Assembly: GCF_009391885.1 (NCBI RefSeq)
Contig: NZ_VZII01000042.1
Location: 61,671 to 125,670, forward strand
Reading direction: 5' to 3'
Origin: Pseudomonas sp. MN1F
Lineage (GTDB): Bacteria > Pseudomonadota > Gammaproteobacteria > Pseudomonadales > Pseudomonadaceae
Length of the DNA stretch: 64,000 bases
Shown: in pieces, positions 1 through 7,567 of the stretch
How positions within the stretch are numbered: the first letter of the stretch is position 1
How the letters are laid out: each line of letters opens with the position of its first letter
The notes under the pieces: generated by a model
What the model was told of the DNA's origin: nothing
Database searches by the model: none
The model's input: only the letters and a program-made list of their open reading frames with translations
Made by a program: the position numbers and the translations under genes

Positions 1-620
1 ATACGCTCCTGGCCCGCGCGGGTGGTGTAGTGCTGCAAGGTGATCGCCAGGCCGTGCTCGACGTCACGCCGGGCCTGGCCCAGGCGGGTGCGGAAGTACT
101 CGTAGCCGGCCGGGTCGATCCACGGGTAGTGTTGCGGCCAACTGTCCAGGCGCGACTGGTGGATCTGCGGGGCGAACAGCTCGGTCAGCGAGCTGCTGGC
201 CGCTTCCTGCCAGCTGGCGCGGCGAGCGAAGTTGACGTAGGCATCGACGGCAAAGCGCACGCCGGGCAGTACCAGCTCCTGGGAGCGCAGCTGGTCGGGG
301 TCGAGGCCGACCGCCTGGCCCAGGCGCAGCCAGGCTTCGATACCGCCGTCCTCGCCGGGCGCGCCGTCATGGTCGAGCAGGCGCTGGATCCACTCGCGGC
401 GCACCTCGCGGTCCGGGCAGTTGGCCAGGATCGCGGCATCCTTCATCGGGATGTTGACCTGGTAGTAGAAGCGGTTGGCCACCCAGCCCTGAATCTGTTC
501 GCGGGTGGCGCGGCCTTGGTACATCGCCACATGGTACGGGTGGTGGATGTGGTAGTAGGCGCCCTTGGCGCGCAGGGCCTGCTCGAACTCGGCAGGTGAC
601 ATTGGCAGTGCGTCGCTCAC
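1..620 (-). CDS. pqqC: Pyrroloquinoline-quinone synthase PqqC (C-terminus cut by window edge)
   Basis: Cytoplasmic cofactor-free oxidase that performs the last ring closure and oxidation in PQQ synthesis. The frame is open from a GTG at 618-620 to the left edge, about 206 of the usual roughly 250 residues. GGAGG lies just upstream of the GTG, which sets the start; an in-frame ATG at 600-602 is less well placed. Recognisable PqqC stretches include YYHI-HP-HVAMYQGRATREQIQGW, NRFYYQVNIPMKDAAILANCPD and the RRE-WIQR helix. It follows pqqB by nine bases on the same strand, in the usual pqqABC order. pqqD and pqqE would be expected just outside the window. The truncation is only the window boundary. 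Confidence 0.95.
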   Translation of the reverse strand, partial: MSDALPMSPAEFEQALRAKGAYYHIHHPYHVAMYQGRATREQIQGWVANRFYYQVNIPMKDAAILANCPDREVRREWIQRLLDHDGAPGEDGGIEAWLRLGQAVGLDPDQLRSQELVLPGVRFAVDAYVNFARRASWQEAASSSLTELFAPQIHQSRLDSWPQHYPWIDPAGYEYFRTRLGQARRDVEHGLAITLQHYTTRAGQER

Positions 621-629
621 GGGGCCTCC

Positions 630-1541
630 TTACAACTCGATGCTCATGCCGTCGAAGGCGACTTCGACGCCGCGGCGCTGGACTTCGGCGCGCTCGGGGG
701 AGTCTTCGTCGAGGATCGGGTTGGTGTTGTTGATGTGGATAAGCACCTTGCGCTGGCGCGGGAAACCGTCGAGCACTTCGAGCATGCCGCCCGGGCCATT
801 CTGCGCCAGGTGGCCCATCTCGCGGCCGGTGCGGGTGCCGACACCGCGGCGCTGCATTTCATCATCCTCCCACAGCGTGCCGTCGACCAGCAGGCAGTCG
901 GCGTCGTGCATCATCTGCAGCAGCTTGGCATCGACCTGGCCAAGGCCGGGGGCGTAGAACAGCTTGCCGCCGCTGCGCGTGTCCTCGACCAACAGGCCAA
1001 GGTTGTCGCCCGGGTGTGGGTCGAAGCGGTGCGGCGAGTAGGGCGGCGCGGCGCTGCGCAGGGGGAAGGGGGTGAACCTGAGGTTGGGGCAGGCGTCGAT
1101 GACGAAGCTGCCTTCGAGCTCGATGCGGTTCCACTGCAGGCCACCGTTCCAGTGGCTGAGCATGTTGAACAGCGGGAAGCCGGTGGTCAGGTCCTGGTGG
1201 ACCATGTCGGTGCACCAGACCTGGTGCGGGCAGCCTTCACGCAGGCTGAGCAGGCCGGTGGTGTGGTCGATCTGGCTGTCGAGCAGGACGATGGCGTTGA
1301 TCCCGGTATCGCGCAGGGCACGCGCCGGCTGCATCGGCGCGAAGGCCTGGAGCTGGGCGCGAATGTCGGGCGAGGCATTGCACAGGATCCAGTGCTCACC
1401 GTCGTCGGACAGGGCGATGGACGACTGGGTGCGTGCCGTGGCGCGCAGGCTGCCGTCGCGATAGCCCTTGCAGTTGACGCAGTTGCAGTTCCACTGCGGG
1501 AAACCACCACCGGCGGCGGAACCGAGAATCTGGATGTACAT
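630..1541 (-). CDS. pqqB: PQQ biosynthesis protein PqqB (metallo-beta-lactamase fold)
   Basis: Metallo-beta-lactamase-fold protein of PQQ synthesis; family work points to hydroxylation of the PqqA-derived Glu-Tyr product. The 303-residue product begins MYIQILGSAAGGGFPQWNC, with the paired Cys motif CNCVNC that is typical of PqqB, and carries a D-HTTGL region and the HINNTNPI segment near the C-terminus. A GTG six bases further upstream (1545-1547) is in frame but sits directly on the AAGGAG ribosome site, whereas the ATG at 1539-1541 is correctly spaced, so I use the ATG. It lies between pqqA, from which a hairpin separates it, and pqqC. Confidence 0.95.
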   Translation of the reverse strand: MYIQILGSAAGGGFPQWNCNCVNCKGYRDGSLRATARTQSSIALSDDGEHWILCNASPDIRAQLQAFAPMQPARALRDTGINAIVLLDSQIDHTTGLLSLREGCPHQVWCTDMVHQDLTTGFPLFNMLSHWNGGLQWNRIELEGSFVIDACPNLRFTPFPLRSAAPPYSPHRFDPHPGDNLGLLVEDTRSGGKLFYAPGLGQVDAKLLQMMHDADCLLVDGTLWEDDEMQRRGVGTRTGREMGHLAQNGPGGMLEVLDGFPRQRKVLIHINNTNPILDEDSPERAEVQRRGVEVAFDGMSIEL

Positions 1542-1580
1542 GGCCACTCCTTTCTGCGAAAAGCCGTATCCGAAAAACGA

Positions 1581-1606
1581 CGACGCCCCGGCGGGCCGAG
1601 GCGTCG
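1581..1606 (-). terminator. Hairpin with T-run between pqqA and pqqB (likely attenuator)
   Basis: On the minus strand CGACGCC and GGCGTCG pair across a GC-rich loop that can itself partly pair, followed closely by GTCGTTTTTCGG. This is the shape of an intrinsic terminator placed after the tiny pqqA gene and before pqqB. Partial termination here would give more pqqA than pqqBCDE message, which suits a gene whose product is consumed as substrate. Confidence 0.6.
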
Positions 1607-1622
1607 AACCGCAAAGCAGGGC

Positions 1623-1694
1623 TTAGCGGTTGGCGAAGTACATGGTCACTTCGAAGCCGATACGCAGGTCAGTGTATGCAGGTTTGGTCCACAT
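1623..1694 (-). CDS. pqqA: PQQ precursor peptide PqqA (23 aa)
   Basis: Ribosomally made 23-residue peptide from which PQQ is built. The translation is [16 protein letters not shown] followed by TMYFANR. The Glu and Tyr that become the cofactor are E15 and Y19, in the required E-x3-Y spacing. A good AAGGAG ribosome site lies about eight bases upstream of the ATG. It is read in the same direction as pqqF (upstream) and pqqB (downstream). The 169-base gap to pqqF holds the probable promoter and a 12-bp perfect palindrome, GATAGCGTTATC, at 1776-1787, which could be an operator; no regulator can be named from the sequence. Confidence 0.97.
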
Positions 1695-1863
1695 GGGCGT
1701 TCTCCTTCCGGATGGGGTTGGGGTGCTTCAGCTACTCATTGGGTGCCACCTGGAGCAGGAGGTTCCGTTGGCTGAGATAGCGTTATCTTACAAGAAAAAT
1801 TTGTACTGAAAGGTTAATTCTTTGATAAGCGCCCTTGCAGTAAACGTAACAATCCCCGCGAAA

Positions 1864-4143
1864 TCAGTGCCAGGAGGCATCTGGCGCGGCGCAGTTGGCC
1901 AGGCAAAGCCAGGCGCAATCGGTACCGAGCAGGTCGCCTAGCAGGCCGTCCAGATCTGCTTGTTGCGTCATCAGGATAGACCGCTGCAGCGCACGTAGGT
2001 CGCCCGGCTGTGTGGCCAGGTGTGTCTGCCATGCCCATTCGGCGACCTCGGCGTTGGCCATGGCCGGTTCGTCGAACTGATCGGCCAGTGCCTGGCGAGC
2101 ATGGGCGTCGAGTGTGACGCCCTGGCCTAGAAGTTCGCGCAGGTGAGCGAGGATTTCGGCCTGGCTGGCATGCGGCGACTGCACGCCGAACAGCAGGCCA
2201 CCGATGCCTTCGACCTGACGGAAGGTACTGAAAACCGCGTAGCCCAATTGCAGTTCGACCCGCAGGCGTTGATACACCGGACCTTGCAGCAGCTGCGCCA
2301 GCAGGCGACCACTGGCTTGCCGCGCGGCAGGCAGCGGGCAGAACAGCAGCAGGGCATTTTCACTGCCCGGCACCTCGGCATGGTGCCAGCGATGGCCAGC
2401 CCAGAGGGCAGCAGGCGGGGGCACCGCGCCTTGCCCTGGGCAGCCCTGCAGCACTGCGCCCAGTGCCTGCACGGCGCTGCTATCGAAACCCACGGCCAGC
2501 CCTTGCCAGTGGCTGTGCTGCCAGGCGCCTTCGAGCAGCGCCTGGTCGAGGGTGCAGGACGGCGTTGCCGCAGCGCGAGTGCCGAGCACGGCGTCGGGTA
2601 GCTGATGGAGCAATGCCCGGATCGGTATCAGGGCGAGCGCCTCAGGTGGCGATGGCTGCCAGTTGGAGGGCGCCTGCATCAGCGCCAGGGCCTGGCCTGC
2701 GGCGCGCACCACTGCTGCCGGATGGCCAGTGCAGCGTAGCTGCCAGTACTCGCCATACGCGTTGAATTGCAGTTGCACGCCGGCCTGCTCGCAACGTACC
2801 TGCAGGGGGTGCAAGGCGTGTTCAAGTACGCCATGAAGACGCTGGCGCAGTGCCGATGGCACGTGCCAGCGCAAATACAGTGCAGCGTATTGCCTGGCAG
2901 GTGGAAGCAGGTCGCTGATACCCAGCGCAGATGGCAGCTCTGCAGTTCGAGCGGTGGGCAGTTCAGCGAACAACAAGGGCTCGGCCGCCGGCAGTTGCCA
3001 TTGCCCGTATGGGTGACGTGGCAGCTGTTCAAGCAGCGCTTCGAACGCAATCAGCGCTTGTGTATCCAATGTTGCAAACGGCTGCCCGGCGCTGTCGCGG
3101 CGGGCCAGCTCCAGTGCGCTGGCGCTGCGTTGACGGCGTTGTTGCAAGCAGCCAAACGTACTGTTGAGTTGGGTTGGGGCTGCCTGGCGGATGAAGTCGA
3201 ACCAGCCGTGCAACAGCTTCAACGCTTCATCGGTGTCGGCATCTGCAGCGAGCTTCAGGTCGATGTGCCAGAGCAGTTGCCCGGCGAAGGCATACAACGT
3301 CTCGACCTTGAATCCTTTGAGCCAGCCACGTCGCTCCAGTGCATCCAGCCAACTGCCGGGGCGGTTGTCGCCCAGGTTGGCGATTAGCAGCTCCAACGCC
3401 TGTGCTGCACCTGCCGGCAGGCCGTCGTGGGCGAACAGCAGTGGCTTGTTGGTGGCCAGGGCGGGGGGCAAGGCTTGTAGCACAGGGGCGCCGGTCTCGA
3501 AGAGGCCGGCGTATTGCCTGCCAAGTTGTTCCAGTTCATCCAAGGGTTGCGGGCCGCAGAGACTCAGGGTGATCTGGCCGCCCCGGTAGAAGCGCTGGTG
3601 GAAGCCGCTGAGGGCATGCTGGAAGGCAAGATTGCGCAGGCCGAGGGAATAGCGGTTGCCTGCATGAAAGCCGATCAGCGGATGATTGCCAGCCACCGAT
3701 TGCAGCAAGGCAAATTGCTGCTGCGCCTGCGGGTTGCGCGACCAGGCGATGAATTCGGCGTGGATGACTTCCCGCTCGCGGCGTTGGCGCTCGATGCCCA
3801 GGTCCGGTTCGGCAAGCATCTGGCACAGGCGCTGCAGGCCACCTGCCAGAGCGGCGGGCGGTACTTCGAAGAAGAAGTCGGTGGTGCGCTCGCGGGTGCT
3901 GGCGTTGACTTGGCCGCCGAGGGCCTGGACGTAGCGCATCAGGCCGTCTTCCAGCGGGAACCGCGCGGTGCCGAGGAAGAACAGGTGCTCAAGGAAGTGG
4001 GCCAGGCCAGGCCATGCAGTTGGGGCGTCATGGCTCCCCGCATGCACCCTCAAGGCGGCCGCCGAGCGCTTCAGGCGCGGGGCGTGGCGCAGGGTCAGCT
4101 GCAGGCCGTTGGCGAGGGTCAGGGGGCGGATGGTGTCAGGCAT
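1864..4143 (-). CDS. pqqF: PqqF, M16-family zinc peptidase of PQQ synthesis
   Basis: Insulinase/pitrilysin-like protease thought to cut PqqA or the crosslinked PqqA product. The 759-residue protein carries the inverted zinc motif H49-F-L-E52-H53 followed by the FLGT-FP signature, and the downstream REREVIHAEF helix with the third zinc ligand. I start at the ATG at 4141-4143 (MPDTIRPLTL), which has GGAG six bases upstream. An in-frame ATG 24 bases earlier lacks a ribosome site. The C-terminal half is less conserved, as usual for the non-catalytic M16 domains. It lies directly upstream of pqqA and downstream of the davA terminator. Confidence 0.92.
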   Translation of the reverse strand: MPDTIRPLTLANGLQLTLRHAPRLKRSAAALRVHAGSHDAPTAWPGLAHFLEHLFFLGTARFPLEDGLMRYVQALGGQVNASTRERTTDFFFEVPPAALAGGLQRLCQMLAEPDLGIERQRREREVIHAEFIAWSRNPQAQQQFALLQSVAGNHPLIGFHAGNRYSLGLRNLAFQHALSGFHQRFYRGGQITLSLCGPQPLDELEQLGRQYAGLFETGAPVLQALPPALATNKPLLFAHDGLPAGAAQALELLIANLGDNRPGSWLDALERRGWLKGFKVETLYAFAGQLLWHIDLKLAADADTDEALKLLHGWFDFIRQAAPTQLNSTFGCLQQRRQRSASALELARRDSAGQPFATLDTQALIAFEALLEQLPRHPYGQWQLPAAEPLLFAELPTARTAELPSALGISDLLPPARQYAALYLRWHVPSALRQRLHGVLEHALHPLQVRCEQAGVQLQFNAYGEYWQLRCTGHPAAVVRAAGQALALMQAPSNWQPSPPEALALIPIRALLHQLPDAVLGTRAAATPSCTLDQALLEGAWQHSHWQGLAVGFDSSAVQALGAVLQGCPGQGAVPPPAALWAGHRWHHAEVPGSENALLLFCPLPAARQASGRLLAQLLQGPVYQRLRVELQLGYAVFSTFRQVEGIGGLLFGVQSPHASQAEILAHLRELLGQGVTLDAHARQALADQFDEPAMANAEVAEWAWQTHLATQPGDLRALQRSILMTQQADLDGLLGDLLGTDCAWLCLANCAAPDASWH

Positions 4144-4187
4144 GGGAACTCCGGGGCAGGTGTTCATGCTAACCCATTTGTAAGAAT

Positions 4188-4204
4188 GGGCCGCAAAGCG
4201 GCCC
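4188..4204 (-). terminator. Stem-loop after davA
   Basis: GGGCCGC and GCGGCCC form a perfect 7-bp stem with a 3-base loop, three bases past the davA stop and followed on the minus strand by ATTCTTAC. It probably ends the davBA transcript before pqqF. Confidence 0.6.
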
Positions 4205-4207
4205 CTG

Positions 4208-5002
4208 TCAGCCCTGACGCCGATGCAGTTCCTGGCGCAGATCGGTCAGGTACGGAAACGCCTCACGCCCCCGCACCACCCGCTCACGCTCCAGCTCAGC
4301 CAGCAACTGGCACTCATCGCGCCCGGCCATGGCCAGCAGGCTGCCGTCGGGCCCGATGATGCTGCTCTGCCCGCAGTAGTGGATCTCGCCTTCGGCCCCG
4401 CAGTAGTTGGCATACACCAGGTAGCACTGGTTCTCCTGCGCCCGCGAGCGCACGGTCACCTGGCAGACGAAATCGTACGGCGTCATGTTCGCCGTCGGCA
4501 CCAGGATCAGCTCGGCACCTGCCAGCGCCAGGCGCCGGGCGTTTTCCGGGAACTCGATGTCGTAGCAGATCAGCATGCCGACCTTCCAGCCTTCCAGCTC
4601 GACCACCGGGAAATGGTCGGCGCCAGGGCTGAACATTGCCCGGTCCAGCTCGCCGAACAGGTGGGTCTTGCGGTAATTGCACAGGCTGCGGCCATGGGCA
4701 TCGATCAACTGCACGCTGTTGTAGATCGCCCCGTCATCGGCGCGCTCCGGGTAGCCGTAGACGATGGCGATGCGGTGCGCCTGGGCGATCTCCACCACCT
4801 CCATGGCCGACGGGCCATCTTCGGCTTCGGCCAGCCGTTCGACCTGCGCCAGGCCGATGTTGTAGCCGCTCAGGAACATCTCCGGGCACACCAGCAATTG
4901 CGCGCCACGCTCGGCCGCCAACTGCGCCTGATGGCGCAGCCGTTGCAGGTTGCCGGGCACGTCCAGCGGGTTGGGTGCGCCCTGGAACAGAGCGATGCGC
5001 AT
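4208..5002 (-). CDS. davA: 5-aminopentanamidase DavA (nitrilase superfamily)
   Basis: Carbon-nitrogen hydrolase of 264 residues. The catalytic triad is visible: E41 in CPEMFLSGYNIG, K112 in YRKTHLFGE and C146 in MLICYDIEFPEN. On its own this would be a generic nitrilase-family amidase. Its position fifteen bases after a lysine monooxygenase gene makes it DavA, which hydrolyses 5-aminopentanamide to 5-aminovalerate plus ammonia in the P. putida lysine pathway. The ATG at 5000-5002 has GGAGG seven bases upstream. The product should be cytoplasmic. Confidence 0.92.
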   Translation of the reverse strand: MRIALFQGAPNPLDVPGNLQRLRHQAQLAAERGAQLLVCPEMFLSGYNIGLAQVERLAEAEDGPSAMEVVEIAQAHRIAIVYGYPERADDGAIYNSVQLIDAHGRSLCNYRKTHLFGELDRAMFSPGADHFPVVELEGWKVGMLICYDIEFPENARRLALAGAELILVPTANMTPYDFVCQVTVRSRAQENQCYLVYANYCGAEGEIHYCGQSSIIGPDGSLLAMAGRDECQLLAELERERVVRGREAFPYLTDLRQELHRRQG

Positions 5003-5017
5003 GCTGCCTCCTTGGTT

Positions 5018-6700
5018 TCAGTCAGCCAGGGCGATGGGCCCGATTTCGTCGAATACATCGCCCGGGCCTGGGTTGTCCGGGTGGGTGTGGCCACCGAAGT
5101 GGTTCATGATACCCCACACCGCATTCAGCGACGTCTGCACCGCACCTTCGACCCAGGCCGGGGTCCACGACACGTCGTCACCGGCGATGAACATGCCACG
5201 TTGCTCGGCAGGCATGTCCTGCTGCATGAAGTGCGCGTACATGCGCTGGTTGTAGCGGTAGTGGCCGGGCAGCGCGCCCTTGAACGCACCGAGGAAGTGC
5301 GGGTCGGCTTCCCAGGAAATGGTGATCGGGTCGCCGATGATGTGCCCGGCAATGTCGGTCTTGGGGTAGATCTTCTTCAGCGCATCCAAAGCCAGTTGCA
5401 CGCGCTTTTCCACCGGATGCGGCAGCATCTTCAAGGCGTCGCTCATCCAGGCGTAGGACAGGCAGATGACGCCCGGCTTGTCGTCACCGTTGTCGAACAG
5501 GTAGGTACCGCGGGTGAGGCGATCGGTGAGGGTCATGCTCATCAGGTCGCGGCCGGTTTGCGGGTCCTTGTCCTTCCAGAACGGTCGGTCGACCATGACG
5601 AAGGTCTTCGACGACTGCATGTAGCGGGTGCGGTCCAGGGCCATCCACATCTTCTGCGAGAACAGCGACTCTTCGCAGTCGATCTGGGTGGTCAGCAGCC
5701 AGCTTTGGCAGGTGGCGAGCACCGCGCCATAGTGGCGGGTGTCACCCCAGTTGTCGGTGACCGCCAGGCGCCCATCGGCAGCGCGGGCGATGCGCTTGAC
5801 CCCAGTGCGCGGTGCGCCGCCATGCAGCGAACTGAGGCTGGTGCCTTCTGGCCAATGGGCGCAGCGTTCCGGCACATGGCGCCAGATGCCCTGTGGTACC
5901 TGTTCCACCCCGCCGACGATCAGGTGCTGATGGTCGTCGCAGTTGGTCATCACCACGCGGAAGATTTCCAGCATCGAGTTGGGGAAGTCCGAGTCCCAAC
6001 CGCCGGTGCCGAAACCGACCTGGCCGAATACTTCGCGGTGCTGGAAGCTCAGTTGGGCGAACGAGCGCGAGGTGGCGACGAAGTCGTAGAAGGTGCGGTC
6101 GTCCCACAGCGGCACCAGCTTGTTCCAAAGCGCTTTCAACCGGGGTACATCACGGTCACGGATCGCTTGCTGGATATCGGCAAACTGCGCGCCGCTTTCC
6201 AGCGCATCTGCCCAGGCGTCGGCCACTTCGTGGAACAGTTTCGGCAGGTCACTGGCCTTTTCGGCGTAGTAGGTCTGGCCTTCGAGGTCGATCACTGTGC
6301 TGCCCGAGGCAGCAGTCAGCGGGTTGGGGAAGGGCTTGGTTTCCAGGCCCAGCTTGTCGACGTAGTGGTAAAAGGCGGTGGAGGACACCGGGAATCGCAT
6401 GCCGCCGAGCTCGGCGATGATGCCGTCGGTGCCGTTGAAGGCCTGCGAACGCAGCCGCCCACCCAGTTTCGACGCCTCGTACACCACAGGCTTGAGGCCC
6501 AGCTTCATCAATTCGTAGGCTGCGACCAGGCCGGCGATGCCTGCGCCAACGATGGCGACTTCTTCACCATGACGTTCGGCCGGGATGCTGCCCAGGCCTG
6601 CCGGGTGTTCCAGCCAGTCGTCGAAGGCGAAGGGGAAATCCGGGCCGAAGATGGTGATGGGCTGCTTGCCGTCGGCGGGGTGGCGGTTTTTCTTGTTCAT
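5018..6700 (-). CDS. davB: L-lysine 2-monooxygenase DavB
   Basis: FAD-dependent amine oxidase family enzyme that converts L-lysine to 5-aminopentanamide with oxygen, the first step of the aminovalerate route. The 560-residue protein has the dinucleotide motif GAGIAGLVAAYE about 50 residues from the start, then YEA-LGGRLRS and ELGGMRFP, which are typical of the lysine/tryptophan monooxygenase group. The C-terminal FIAGDD-SW-PAWVEGA segment covers the FAD pyrophosphate. I choose the ATG at 6698-6700 (MNKKNRHPADGK) with AAGG upstream; an extra 22 codons upstream look unlike the family. It forms an operon with davA. Confidence 0.93.
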   Translation of the reverse strand: MNKKNRHPADGKQPITIFGPDFPFAFDDWLEHPAGLGSIPAERHGEEVAIVGAGIAGLVAAYELMKLGLKPVVYEASKLGGRLRSQAFNGTDGIIAELGGMRFPVSSTAFYHYVDKLGLETKPFPNPLTAASGSTVIDLEGQTYYAEKASDLPKLFHEVADAWADALESGAQFADIQQAIRDRDVPRLKALWNKLVPLWDDRTFYDFVATSRSFAQLSFQHREVFGQVGFGTGGWDSDFPNSMLEIFRVVMTNCDDHQHLIVGGVEQVPQGIWRHVPERCAHWPEGTSLSSLHGGAPRTGVKRIARAADGRLAVTDNWGDTRHYGAVLATCQSWLLTTQIDCEESLFSQKMWMALDRTRYMQSSKTFVMVDRPFWKDKDPQTGRDLMSMTLTDRLTRGTYLFDNGDDKPGVICLSYAWMSDALKMLPHPVEKRVQLALDALKKIYPKTDIAGHIIGDPITISWEADPHFLGAFKGALPGHYRYNQRMYAHFMQQDMPAEQRGMFIAGDDVSWTPAWVEGAVQTSLNAVWGIMNHFGGHTHPDNPGPGDVFDEIGPIALAD

Positions 6701-6764
6701 GAAGTGACCTTGCCAGAGCGGCTGCGCGGGGGCGGAGCCTGAGTATAGGAGATGGCTGGCGGTC

Positions 6765-6793
6765 ATTTTATGAAGCGGGGTGTTCGTAATTAA
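6765..6793 (-). promoter_or_regulatory. Candidate sigma70 promoter of davBA
   Basis: On the minus strand a TTAATT hexamer (6788-6793) and a TAAAAT hexamer (6765-6770) are 17 bases apart, about 65 bases before the davB ATG. The surrounding 6760-6860 stretch is unusually AT-rich for this chromosome and contains an AATGA/TCATT inverted repeat, so it may also hold the site of the regulator encoded just upstream. Prediction by eye only. Confidence 0.35.
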
Positions 6794-6894
6794 GATGCAA
6801 AGTAGTGTCGTAATGAGCCTTGGTTCGTCATTTTGACTAACAATGTTTAGATTTTGACGATCACTGGGTGGCGCCTCTCGTCATGGGGGCGGAT

Positions 6895-7356
6895 TCAGGC
6901 CGGCTGTCCGCGATCGACCTTGCTGCTGAGGATGATTGAAGTAGTGGTCTTCTCCACCCCCTCGACACTGCCAATCTGATCCAGCAATTGGTCCAGTTGT
7001 TCTGGCGAATCGCTGCGCAGCCAGGCCACATAGTCAAACTCGCCACTCACCGCACACAATTGCTGCACCTGCCCCATGGCACTGAGGCGCCTTACCACTT
7101 CTTTGCCGGAGCGTGGCTGCACCTTTATCCCGACATAAGCCTGCAGCCCACCGCCGATCAGGCGCTGGCCCAGGCGCACACCGTAGCCGGTGATGACCTT
7201 GTTCTTTTCCAGCCGCTCCAGTCGCGAGTTGACCGTGGTGCGGGCGATGCCAAGCTGGCGGGCGAGGGTGGCGACGCTTTCGCGGGCGTTGATCTGCAGC
7301 AGGGCGATCAGCTGGCGGTCGATTTCGTCGAGGGTGATGGGGCGGGAGTCCGACAT
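6895..7356 (-). CDS. Lrp/AsnC family transcriptional regulator (probable davBA regulator)
   Basis: A 153-residue DNA-binding protein. Residues 8-60 form the AsnC-type helix-turn-helix (LDEIDRQLIALLQINAR, then LARQLGIARTTVNSRLERLE), and residues about 70-145 form the RAM ligand-binding domain (YVGIKV, CAVSGEFDYVAWL). Members of this family often sense an amino acid and control adjacent catabolic genes. It lies directly upstream of davBA on the same strand, separated by a 194-base AT-rich gap, so lysine-responsive control of davBA is the natural inference but is not shown by the sequence. The ribosome site before the ATG is weak. Confidence 0.88.
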   Translation of the reverse strand: MSDSRPITLDEIDRQLIALLQINARESVATLARQLGIARTTVNSRLERLEKNKVITGYGVRLGQRLIGGGLQAYVGIKVQPRSGKEVVRRLSAMGQVQQLCAVSGEFDYVAWLRSDSPEQLDQLLDQIGSVEGVEKTTTSIILSSKVDRGQPA

Positions 7357-7438
7357 GGTGAGTCTCTACGGAGGGTCCGCTAGCCTAGCCAGCCGCAGGT
7401 GAGCAGGGCAAGCCCCTGAATGGTCACCAATCGGGCAC

Positions 7439-7463
7439 AAAAAAGCCGCGCATCAGCGCGGCT
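7439..7463 (-). terminator. Intrinsic terminator after the tRNA-Ile2 gene
   Basis: GCCGCGC and GCGCGGC form a perfect 7-bp stem with a 4-base loop, followed on the minus strand by a run of seven T. It lies 12 bases beyond the CCA end of the tRNA. Confidence 0.85.
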
Positions 7464-7475
7464 TTCGTTGTATCT

Positions 7476-7551
7476 GGTGGGCCCACACGGACTCGAACCG
7501 TGGACCAAAGGATTATGAGTCCTCTGCTCTAACCAACTGAGCTATAGGCCC
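7476..7551 (-). tRNA. tRNA-Ile2 (CAU anticodon, lysidine type)
   Basis: A full cloverleaf of about 77 bases reads GGGCCTA-TA-GCTC..., with anticodon loop CTCATAA, T-loop TTCGAGT and an encoded CCA. The CAU anticodon could mean Met or Ile2. The acceptor stem has C4-G69 and C5-G68, the pairs TilS uses to choose tRNA-Ile2 for lysidine modification, and lacks the Met-type stem. I therefore call it the AUA-reading isoleucine tRNA, not Met. It is not initiator-type, because the anticodon stem lacks three consecutive G-C pairs. Confidence 0.9.
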
Positions 7552-7567
7552 TCAGTAAGTGCCCGGA

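Noticed and set aside
1545..1547. GTG as the start of pqqB
   Set aside because: It abuts the AAGGAG site with no spacing; the ATG at 1539-1541 has correct spacing and matches the family N-terminus.
4223..6742. Very long open frame on the plus strand (over 800 codons) opposite davA and davB
   Set aside because: It mirrors the codon periodicity of the GC-rich davBA genes, has no family features, and the minus-strand products are complete, recognisable enzymes.
7476..7551. Elongator tRNA-Met for the CAU tRNA
   Set aside because: Acceptor-stem pairs C4-G69 and C5-G68 fit the lysidine-modified Ile2 tRNA and not the Met tRNA.
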